IMG/VR virus record: IMGVR_UViG_3300032897_000002
Coordinates: 1-64,000 of that record
Direction: 5' to 3' (one strand)
DNA from: a virus
DNA: 64,000 nt
Positions within the stretch are counted from its first letter, which is position 1. Each line of letters opens with the position of its first letter. This document shows positions 19,452 through 25,690 of the stretch, one piece after another. The notes below the pieces were generated by a model, which searched no databases, was not told where the DNA came from, and saw only the letters and a list, made by a program, of their open reading frames with translations. The position numbers and the translations under genes are program-made.

Positions 19452-20091
19452 CTCAGTTGATTACTATATCATCTTTCTTCAACTGAGGTGCGGTCATTTC
19501 TGCCGCACTCTGTTCGTCACCGAACAGCTCAGACTGGATCTTCTGTGTTTCCACAGGCTCACGCACAGTCGTTACGGAACCCAAGCCACGCGAGTTAAGT
19601 TCCTTGACTCGCGCCATCAGAAGTTCGTCCTCGGCACGGTTCGGCCTCATATGCCGACCCCTCTGGGTATGTACCCGACCCTTCAAAAACATGCCGGCCA
19701 GACGTAGATGTTCTGCTTTGGCGACGGCCACGGGCTCGATCAATTGGATATATTTTTTCTGTGCAGCGATAACTCGAATCTGCACAGCCCATGAACCCCG
19801 AAATCCCTTTTCGATATTCGGCTTCGTATGAACCACGCCGAAATAGATGTTCGCCCTTCGCAGAATATCTTGAACCTTCTCGGAGATCAGCGCATTCGTG
19901 CTTGTGACCGGCTGGATGACGAGCCTAATCACGCCGTCACCGCTATTGCGGTAAAGCATGACGCTGCCCTCGCCATCTAGCATCCCAGCCAAATATCCGA
20001 TTTCTTTGTCGCTGATTTCCATTGGTTTCCTCGGAATTATCTCCCCCCGGAGACCTTTCCCGATACAGTGAGCTTTTAGGAGACCTGTTTT
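19452..20091 (-). other. probable group I-like intron in capsid gene
   Basis: Proposed limits follow group I rules: the 5' exon would end in U (CGGT, 20092) and the intron in G (19452). The 5' part contains AATTCCGAGGAAACC, similar to the conserved P element, and a TCTCC/GGAGA hairpin. The 3' end holds GATGATATAGT, similar to the S element of P7. Most of the intron is the LAGLIDADG ORF, which runs to the 3' border. A full core fold was not established by eye. Confidence 0.5.
19453..20022 (-). CDS. LAGLIDADG homing endonuclease (intron-encoded)
   Basis: 189 aa from ATG 20022 with GAGG upstream. YLAGMLDGEGSV at residues 9-20 is the LAGLIDADG helix with its catalytic acidic residue; one copy, so it probably acts as a dimer. 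C terminus ends KKDDIVIN, a tail encoded by GATATAGTAATC, which also looks like intron core. Would cut an intron-less capsid gene and spread the intron. In frame with the capsid exon but closed by TGA, so it is not an intein. Confidence 0.85.
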   Translation of the reverse strand: MEISDKEIGYLAGMLDGEGSVMLYRNSGDGVIRLVIQPVTSTNALISEKVQDILRRANIYFGVVHTKPNIEKGFRGSWAVQIRVIAAQKKYIQLIEPVAVAKAEHLRLAGMFLKGRVHTQRGRHMRPNRAEDELLMARVKELNSRGLGSVTTVREPVETQKIQSELFGDEQSAAEMTAPQLKKDDIVIN

Positions 20092-20131
20092 ACCGAGCCT
20101 CCACTGCGGACTCGTATACGGGTGATGGCAT
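20092..20131 (-). CDS. major capsid protein, short first exon (proposed)
   Basis: ATG at 20131 with AGAGGTGA upstream starts MPSPVYESAVEAR and then meets TAA at once. Joining after CGGT (20092) to 19451 restores the frame as ...VEAR-LTTLIELDAFAK, a reasonable capsid N terminus. A strong promoter lies about 115 nt upstream and no other ORF uses this start. Confidence 0.55.
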
Positions 20132-20246
20132 ATGTGTCACCTCTTTTTGGGATTAGGTGACCTTGGTGGGTCACCGACAATCACGTTCATTGCCGGTGGA
20201 TTAAAATCCCATGCGAGGGATTAGCCGATCTCGCCAGCTAGGACAA

Positions 20247-20275
20247 GTTCTAACTGAATTGGTTTTGGATGTCAA
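20247..20275 (-). promoter_or_regulatory. promoter of the capsid transcript
   Basis: TTGACA (20275-20270), 17-nt spacer, TAGAAC (20252-20247). It overlaps the end of the upstream 66-aa gene. The leader to the capsid ATG is about 110 nt and includes hairpin-forming GGTGACC repeats. Confidence 0.6.
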
Positions 20276-20472
20276 GAGGATTTTGAAATAGTCAGCTTAT
20301 CGCGGAGGCTGGTGTAGGCCGGCTGGCCCTGCATTAAGCGTGCATGATCTTCCAGAACCAGCCGGGTATAATCCGTTTCCTTGCGGCCGTCCTGGTGGGC
20401 CAAGGCTCGGAGTTGATTGATGAGCTTCCGCGTGAGCCTTAGCCTCCAGGGGATTGTTTTGGGAACTTTCAC
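20272..20472 (-). CDS. small ribbon-helix-helix-like protein
   Basis: 66 aa from GTG 20472, right after the stop of the coiled-coil gene. A basic start, KTIPWRLRLTRKLINQLRALA, then a helix (ETDYTRLVLEDHARLM) is consistent with a ribbon-helix-helix DNA-binding protein. Last gene of the Ro60 cassette; its end overlaps the capsid promoter. Could regulate the cassette; function inferred only. Confidence 0.55.
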   Translation of the reverse strand: MKVPKTIPWRLRLTRKLINQLRALAHQDGRKETDYTRLVLEDHARLMQGQPAYTSLRDKLTISKSS

Positions 20473-20474
20473 CG

Positions 20475-20780
20475 TTATGCGACTCCCTTGAGCTTGTCTT
20501 CGATCTCCGCCTTCTGCTTGCGCAGAGCTTCGCGCCGCTCTTCAGGAGTGGCAAGCTGCGTCAACCGGGCGTTGATCTTCCGCAGTTCGGCTTCGAGCGC
20601 GTCGGCGTTGCGGACCGTGATCTCCCGGCGCAGGGCCTTCAACTGAATGTCAACAAATTCGGGCTCGGGGATGTTCAGCGCTTCGTATTCGGAACGAATC
20701 GAGCGTCCGAAGGCCGACAACTCCACAAGCTCGTCCAGCGTCAGCCGGTCTTTGTCAAACGACTGATATCTCTCCAGCAT
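20475..20780 (-). CDS. coiled-coil protein downstream of Ro60
   Basis: 101 aa, almost wholly helical; residues 45-100 have heptad-like Leu/Ile spacing and many Glu/Arg/Lys. Start overlaps the end of the Ro60 gene by 26 nt, so expression is coupled. No family recognised; might be a partner of the Ro60 particle. Confidence 0.65.
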   Translation of the reverse strand: MLERYQSFDKDRLTLDELVELSAFGRSIRSEYEALNIPEPEFVDIQLKALRREITVRNADALEAELRKINARLTQLATPEERREALRKQKAEIEDKLKGVA

Positions 20781-22353
20781 AGACTGCCTCCTTTCTCTCA
20801 GATTTGAAAACTTCTTTCAGTGTCACAAGCGGCACCGCCATGATCTCGTCCAGAATTGAATAGCGATTAACCCGCATGGTCTGGACCAGATTCGGCAGTG
20901 CATAGTGGTCGATGCTGTCCCCCAGCACGAATTCCTGCAAGTCCAGTTCCGCCAGCTTCATGCTGTCCTGCAAGTCCATGTCGCCCGAGAACCGGAACGA
21001 CGTGGCATTGAGCATCCGAAGTCGCGGAATGAGATGGCTTCGATATTCCGGCCCGCAGCGGTAGAGGTACACCGGAGGCTGCTTCCCGACAAACTCCGCA
21101 TAGCGTGCATAGACCGCCGTAAATGCCGGGTTCTGGTTCTCCTTCGCATCCGATACTACCGCGATGCCATCCACCTCCAGCTTCGCATCAAGCAGATATT
21201 GCAGTGCCACCCCAATTGAGGTGCCCCCATCAGCGCGAACCTTGCTGGTTTCCTTGAGCAGTTCATCGTAGGTCTTTCCGGTTGCGTTGATGAAGCGCGG
21301 AGAGGTGTCGAAGAACACCAAATAGACGTTCCCCTTCACCATTCTGGCCAACGTCGCCGCAACTTGGCGGGAGGCTTCGATGGTGCTGCTCATGCTCCCG
21401 CTTTTGTCGCCCAACACGGCCCAGTTGCCTTCGACCCCTCCGAGCGTCTTGATCTGCTTCTCCTGAAGGGCTTGCAACTTCGCCTTGAGGCCCTCATCCT
21501 CGACCGCATCGGCCGCCACGGTGGTTTTGAAGGTGGCCTTCTTGCTGGTTCCCGCCTTCGCGATTGCGGCTTCGTAGGCGCCACGCAACGCCGGATTCGT
21601 CTTGATGCCGAGTTTTTCCAGCATCTTCGTATTCGTGACCAACTCAGTCGGTGTCATGCCGTTGATGAGCGCCAAAACAAGGTCCGTTTCCTTGGCCATC
21701 TTCCCGAGCGCTCCGACGGCCACCAGAAAAGGAATTTTGCGGCCGATGATCTCCCCGGCTGCCTCTATCGGGGTCATGTCCTTCAAGTGCGTGATGATGT
21801 CGAAGATACTGCCCTTCGGGACCGGCATCTTGTCGGGGTGCTTCTTCGACGTTCCGAACAAGATCGCATCTGCCAGCGGGCACGGCTTTACATGCGCGAG
21901 AGCGTAGAGTGCCTTGAGGGTCTGCCGGTGCTGAACCGCAGCCCGCTCCCAGCGGTGCCAGTTGGCTTCCCGGTTGTGCAGGTAATCACCGATGAGCCCT
22001 TGCAGACTGCGAATCGTCTTGCTGCGCCCCGGCCACGGATGAGTTTTGCGAAGCTCCAGGGCAAACCGGAAAGCCCGCTCCAGTTCACGCGGTCCTTGTA
22101 GCGCCACATGCGCGAGCGAGTTCTCGATGAAATCGCTGTCGGTAAATTCGGGCGAGCAGAGCGAGATGACCGGCAGCGCCACCTTGGAGTCACGGATTTG
22201 GCCTTTCAGTTGATTCCACGCAATGAGGTGGCTCAAAAATTCAGGCTCCCGCCGGGCGGCCTCCTGGGTCACCGGAATGTACTCTTCCAACTTGCCGTGA
22301 GGAGACTTGCTCAGGTCACTCAAAATTTGATTCTTGGTGATGCCGGTTTCCAT
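20755..22353 (-). CDS. rsr: Ro60 / Rsr-like TROVE-vWA protein
   Basis: 532 aa. Residues 1-300 are the alpha-helical repeat region of a TROVE domain, the ring that binds Y RNA on its outer surface and misfolded RNA ends in its hole. Residues 305-505 form a von Willebrand A domain with the metal site D316-K-S318-G-S320. Length matches bacterial Rsr (about 510-540 aa). In bacteria Ro60 is tethered by Y RNA to nucleases such as PNPase and acts in rRNA maturation and RNA decay under stress. ATG 22353 has AAAGAGG upstream; the 3' end of a Y-RNA-like element is 17 nt before it. A complete, apparently intact copy. Confidence 0.92.
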   Translation of the reverse strand: METGITKNQILSDLSKSPHGKLEEYIPVTQEAARREPEFLSHLIAWNQLKGQIRDSKVALPVISLCSPEFTDSDFIENSLAHVALQGPRELERAFRFALELRKTHPWPGRSKTIRSLQGLIGDYLHNREANWHRWERAAVQHRQTLKALYALAHVKPCPLADAILFGTSKKHPDKMPVPKGSIFDIITHLKDMTPIEAAGEIIGRKIPFLVAVGALGKMAKETDLVLALINGMTPTELVTNTKMLEKLGIKTNPALRGAYEAAIAKAGTSKKATFKTTVAADAVEDEGLKAKLQALQEKQIKTLGGVEGNWAVLGDKSGSMSSTIEASRQVAATLARMVKGNVYLVFFDTSPRFINATGKTYDELLKETSKVRADGGTSIGVALQYLLDAKLEVDGIAVVSDAKENQNPAFTAVYARYAEFVGKQPPVYLYRCGPEYRSHLIPRLRMLNATSFRFSGDMDLQDSMKLAELDLQEFVLGDSIDHYALPNLVQTMRVNRYSILDEIMAVPLVTLKEVFKSERKEAVYAGEISVV

Positions 22354-22370
22354 GGATTACCTCTTTCTAA

Positions 22371-22488
22371 TTGCGGAAAGTTAGGCAGTGTCTACCCTCA
22401 CCAATGGGTGGCACCAGGCAAGCCCGATGGCGGGATTCGAACCAGCATTGCACCTTGCAAGCGCATGTAAACTGCCAGGTATCCGCAA
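22371..22488 (-). ncRNA. Y-RNA-like RNA 4 (nearest Ro60 gene)
   Basis: 118 nt. Outer helix TTGCGGA/TCCGCAA, internal loop TACCT/TAACTT, inner helix GGCAGT/ACTGCC, then invariant TACATG. A TGCGC-TTGCAAG-GTGCA hairpin precedes a T-arm (GCTGG TTCGAAT CCCGC, one mismatch), an acceptor-like hairpin CATCGGG/CCTGGTG with loop CTTG, and a D-arm ACCC-ATTGGTGA-GGGT. This is the order of a permuted tRNA with the Ro-binding stem in place of the anticodon arm, as in bacterial YrlA RNAs. Confidence 0.8.
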
Positions 22489-22494
22489 ATCTTA

Positions 22495-22610
22495 TGGCCT
22501 CAAGTCGAAGGTGGTATCTTTGCTAAGGCTCAAAAGCCTCCCCCCCGCAAGGATGGTGGAGGGGGGCCGGTACGACCGGCATGGCATGTAACCCTCTTCA
22601 GTAGAGGCCA
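22495..22610 (-). ncRNA. Y-RNA-like RNA 3
   Basis: 116 nt, 6 nt upstream of RNA 4 and 3 nt after the HNH stop. Outer helix TGGCCTC/GAGGCCA, internal loop TACT/GACTT, inner helix GAAG/CTTC plus GGT/ACC, then TACATG. Degenerate tRNA-like part: GCCGG-TCGTA-CCGGC, CCCCCC/GGGGGG hairpin, and GGCT-TTTG-AGCC. Confidence 0.7.
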
Positions 22611-22613
22611 ATC

Positions 22614-23144
22614 TCACAAACTTCTTAGTTCCAAATACCGCTTGGTTGCGTTGAAATCGTAGCCCCGGCGTGCGCACCATGTCTCGGGGTCTTCCGAGCC
22701 TTTGTCTTTATTGCACGGCTTGCAGGCTGTAAGATAATTACTCGCGTTATTTTTTCCGCCCAGTTCCAACGGAACAAAATGGTCGATGGTCATGAGAGAT
22801 TTTCCCATCTTCGCGCCGCAGTATGCGCACTTGAAGCCGTCAGCCGCCCAGATTCGCTGTTGCACGGAACCGGAAATCTCATAGCGCACCTTGCGCTGGA
22901 AAATCTTCGCTGGGCCGATCAGAATCTCTGGATTATCGCTCCGCTGGATGAAGTCAGACCATTCTTCCACCGTCAACTCATACTCGCTTGTTTTGCGGCA
23001 TTCGAATCCCGGCAACATGAGGATGGCCTTTGCTCCTCCGCCTCCAACCACAAGGCCCTCAATCTTCAGGAGTGATCCGATATCGCCGTACTTCACGGGC
23101 CGATTGCGAAATTCCAAGAGATAAAATCTGTCGTCGCTCGCCAT
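22614..23144 (-). CDS. HNH nuclease between Y-RNA pairs
   Basis: 176 aa from ATG 23144 (AGGA upstream; a TTG at 23150 is also in frame). Residues 1-95 are an unassigned mixed domain (FYLLEFRNRPVKYGDIG, EYELTVEEWSDFI). Residues 100-165 form an HNH zinc finger: CAYCGAKMG, TIDHFVPLELGGKNNASN, CKPCNKDKG, with His in IDH as catalytic residue and two Cys pairs. Flanked at 12 nt and 3 nt by Y-RNA-like elements and co-transcribed with Ro60. May be a homing insertion or a real effector nuclease of the particle; the sequence alone cannot decide. Confidence 0.8.
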   Translation of the reverse strand: MASDDRFYLLEFRNRPVKYGDIGSLLKIEGLVVGGGGAKAILMLPGFECRKTSEYELTVEEWSDFIQRSDNPEILIGPAKIFQRKVRYEISGSVQQRIWAADGFKCAYCGAKMGKSLMTIDHFVPLELGGKNNASNYLTACKPCNKDKGSEDPETWCARRGYDFNATKRYLELRSL

Positions 23145-23156
23145 GGTCAATCCTAA

Positions 23157-23290
23157 TTGGGTGCAAGTCGCTGCGGGTTCATTAAGCGCTCTACCACTGA
23201 GCTAATCCCCCGTATGGCTGGGGGATGTTGGATTCGAACCAACGACCTCTTCCTTAGAAGGAAGCATGTAACCGCCTCAGTAGCACCCAA
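23157..23290 (-). ncRNA. Y-RNA-like RNA 2 (clearest tRNA mimic)
   Basis: 134 nt. Outer helix TTGGGTGC/GCACCCAA (8 bp), internal loop starting TACTG on the 5' side and GACTT on the 3' side, inner helix GCGG/CCGC, then TACATG and a CTTCC/GGAAG hairpin. The tRNA-like part is near perfect: T-arm GTTGG-TTCGAAT-CCAAC (23227-23243), acceptor strands ATCCCCC (23220-23226) and GGGGGAT (23205-23211) joined by AGCCATAC, then TA and D-arm GCTC-AGTGGTA-GAGC (23188-23202). Confidence 0.82.
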
Positions 23291-23296
23291 ACTTTA

Positions 23297-23406
23297 TCCC
23301 GGTAAGTCGGCCAGCTTTTACTTCATGGTTGGAATTGAACCAACTCCCACTGAGCCAAGTCAGTTGCTCACCAAAGAGCTTCATGTACGCTGTCCCATAA
23401 CCGGGA
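23297..23406 (-). ncRNA. Y-RNA-like RNA 1 (first in transcript)
   Basis: 110 nt, starting about 12 nt from the predicted transcription start. Outer helix TCCCGGT/ACCGGGA, internal loop TATG/GACTT, inner helix GGACAGC/GCTGGCC with one mismatch, then TACATG. Hairpins GCTC/GAGC, ACTGA/TCAGT and T-arm GTTGG-TTCAATT-CCAAC follow; the acceptor and D-arm hairpins of RNAs 2 and 4 are missing. Six nt separate it from RNA 2, the same gap as between RNAs 3 and 4. Confidence 0.72.
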
Positions 23407-23424
23407 ATCTCATATCGAAGGTAC

Positions 23425-23453
23425 AGCCTACGATTGTTCCAAGCGGTTGTCAA
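23425..23453 (-). promoter_or_regulatory. promoter of the Y-RNA/Ro60 operon
   Basis: TTGACA (23453-23448), 17-nt spacer, TAGGCT (23430-23425). Start of transcription would fall near 23418, just upstream of RNA 1. Confidence 0.65.
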
Positions 23454-23480
23454 CAACTTTTTTCAATTATTTTTTCAACT

Positions 23481-23505
23481 AAAAACCCCGGCTGCGGAGC
23501 CGGGG
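23481..23505 (-). terminator. intrinsic terminator upstream of the Ro60 cassette
   Basis: Perfect 8-bp stem CCCCGGCT/AGCCGGGG with a 4-nt loop, followed on the minus strand by TTTTT. It would stop transcripts coming from the scaffold side and insulates the cassette promoter 28 nt further on. Confidence 0.75.
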
Positions 23506-23664
23506 CGGAAGGGAAAAATGGACGGCTAAAGAGTAGCGCGGGAAGCTCGATTTTGCAAGATATTTCGCTTCTTGTTCGCCCTGCCGTGTTAGAATAGTTC
23601 GAGCGGCTGAAGTGCATCAACACTCACAGCCGCCCTTGACTCAACGACCTGGAAGGAGGCCGTC

Positions 23665-24198
23665 ATGCCCGAAGAAAATCTTACCACAACTCCAGAGATT
23701 TGGAAGCCCGTTGTTGGCTATGAGGGATATTACGAAGTTTCAAACAAGGGAAGGGTGAAGCGCGTTGGGCACCGAAAACATACGCGAATAGGTAGAATTA
23801 TAAAACCGTGGTTAAGCCGTGGATACTGCCAAGTACGATTATCAAGGGACGGAAATTTAATTGCGCGTCTTGCCCATCAACTTGTCATGGAGGCTTTTGT
23901 TGGCCCCCGCCCAGAGAAACATGAAGTAAATCATATCAATGGCATTAAGACAGATAATATATGGCCTGAGAATCTTGAATATGTTACAAAAAGTCAAAAT
24001 CAATTACACGCCTCAGACCTCGGTTTGATGCACCGGGGAGAAGATCACCACAAGGCAAAACTTACAGAGGAGCAGGTTAAAGAAATTATTGTCGCCGAAG
24101 GATCGCATTCGCAAATCGCGATAAAGTATGGCATCAGCCGAGCCATGATTTCATACATTAAACGAGGCAAATCATGGCGTCATATTCCGCGTCCATAG
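23665..24198 (+). CDS. NUMOD4-HNH homing endonuclease
   Basis: 177 aa on the plus strand, against its minus-strand neighbours. Residues 10-55 are a NUMOD4 DNA-binding motif (IWKPVVGYEGYYEVSNKGRV), 70-115 an HNH_3 core (HQLVMEAF, HEVNHINGIKTDN, NLEYVT), and the C-terminal part a helix-turn-helix (QIAIKYGISRAMISYI) after an ..HHKAKLT.. linker. SD GGAAGGAGG lies 8 nt before ATG. A/T-rich relative to surroundings. Free-standing insertion between the scaffold and the Ro60 cassette. Confidence 0.88.
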   Translation: MPEENLTTTPEIWKPVVGYEGYYEVSNKGRVKRVGHRKHTRIGRIIKPWLSRGYCQVRLSRDGNLIARLAHQLVMEAFVGPRPEKHEVNHINGIKTDNIWPENLEYVTKSQNQLHASDLGLMHRGEDHHKAKLTEEQVKEIIVAEGSHSQIAIKYGISRAMISYIKRGKSWRHIPRP

Positions 24199-24263
24199 AT
24201 GGTCAAGAGACGGCCTCGGGGCGGAGCAAGCCATTCATCGTTTGTCCGATTGCTACCCCAATC

Positions 24264-25664
24264 TTAGGCCCTCGGTGCTCCTGGTCCGATGCGGCCTGGA
24301 CGCCACGAGACGAGCTTCCCGTTAGCTTTGAGATATCCCCTTCCAGTTATGTACATTAATTGATTGGGATCTTTACTCATATCTAACTCTTCGATTCTGG
24401 GCTTCACCGCAATCGGAATGGGTTTGTTGGGATTCAACCCCCCCCCAACTCGCGGAGCCTGCTGTTGAGGCTGTTGCGGCTGATAGATGGGCTCCTGCGG
24501 GGCCACACGGCGTACCGGAGGCTTCTCTGGGCCGTAGCGAAGCTCAACCACAGCTTTGATGGCGTCTTTCCGCACCTTGTCGATCTGCGGCTTGGCAAAC
24601 CGCGTGATGGTGTCGATGGTGGCCTGACCGCTGTTGGTCTGGCGAAGAAGGTTTTTCAGGCTCGTATCGAAGAATGTCCCCGGCCCCAACCGGCGGGCGA
24701 TCTCAACAATGCTGGCGTTTTCGAGGTCCTCGATGGCCTTGGCCGTGAGGTTGCGCCCCTTCGACCATGTTTGCAGCACCGGCCGCACGGTACTGCGCAT
24801 GTAGCTGTCCAGGTCGCGGCCAACGTGTTGTTCGAGCATCTGGCGCTTCTCGGTGCGGACCTGTTCCTGCTGCTTCTGGAGTTCATTCACGCGGGGGTCT
24901 TTGTAGCGGTTCTTGATCTCGTCATCCATGCCGCGAAGTTTCTTGATCCACTCCTCGACGGCCTGAATCTTCGCGCCCGCCCGCGCTACTCCATCTGCGG
25001 TGCCGGTCTTGAGTTCCTGAAGGGCTTCCGACAACGCTCCCGTAGCGCCCTGGCCGTCCAGCGTGTCCAAGATCGGCCGCATGACGGCGAGGAAGTAGGC
25101 TTGCTGGTCCATTTTCTGGAGGATGCTGAGGGCTTCCGGTACGAGCTTCTTGAACCCCTCGGGGCTGGCTTGGCTCATCTCCTCGATCAGCCGCCCGTCG
25201 CCGTGGTCGAGCATGTCGTCAATGTCGGCCACCCGGTCGCCCAACTTCTGCATCTCCATAAGGCCGTCAAAGCCTCCGAAGGCGTCGATGGTGGCCTGCG
25301 CCCCCCGCGCTTCTTCGACGGTCGGATAGACTTCCGTGAAGCCCTTCCAACGCCCGTAGGCGGCCTGGAGTTCGCGGAGGGCCGATGCGTGCTGAGGCGC
25401 CGTCGTGCGCAGTTCCCTGATGGCCTTATACACATTCGCCGGTAACGGAGGCGTCTCCTCCTGCAAGGGCGATGGCGCTGGCTCGGCCGGTTGCGCACCC
25501 TCCCCTTCTACGGGGGGCATTTCCCCGCCTTCTCCCGGCTGTGGTTCCAGCGGGGCTTCCGTCCCCAGTCCCGTTTCGACCGGAAGTTGCTCTGTGCCGC
25601 CCTCCGGCGCTGCGCCCGTTCCTGAATCTACCAAGCCTTGCAAAGTGTCGATATCGGCTCCCAT
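24264..25664 (-). CDS. capsid scaffold protein
   Basis: 466 aa. Residues 1-75 are acidic, Pro/Gly-rich and disordered; residues 80-385 are mostly charged helix, including a coiled coil around 240-290; residues 385-425 are a Pro/Gln linker (YQPQQPQQQAPRV) before a short basic C-terminal module that would bind the coat protein. That architecture and the place between portal and capsid genes fit a scaffold. No protease motif seen. Confidence 0.72.
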   Translation of the reverse strand: MGADIDTLQGLVDSGTGAAPEGGTEQLPVETGLGTEAPLEPQPGEGGEMPPVEGEGAQPAEPAPSPLQEETPPLPANVYKAIRELRTTAPQHASALRELQAAYGRWKGFTEVYPTVEEARGAQATIDAFGGFDGLMEMQKLGDRVADIDDMLDHGDGRLIEEMSQASPEGFKKLVPEALSILQKMDQQAYFLAVMRPILDTLDGQGATGALSEALQELKTGTADGVARAGAKIQAVEEWIKKLRGMDDEIKNRYKDPRVNELQKQQEQVRTEKRQMLEQHVGRDLDSYMRSTVRPVLQTWSKGRNLTAKAIEDLENASIVEIARRLGPGTFFDTSLKNLLRQTNSGQATIDTITRFAKPQIDKVRKDAIKAVVELRYGPEKPPVRRVAPQEPIYQPQQPQQQAPRVGGGLNPNKPIPIAVKPRIEELDMSKDPNQLMYITGRGYLKANGKLVSWRPGRIGPGAPRA

Positions 25665-25690
25665 TTATTAAGCTCCTTTTTATTTTCGGT

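Noticed and set aside
22371-23406. Four tRNA-looking elements (GATTCGAACC T-arm signatures)
   Set aside because: None folds as a normal tRNA: the arms occur in permuted order and the anticodon arm is replaced by a long stem. Annotated as Y-RNA-like instead.
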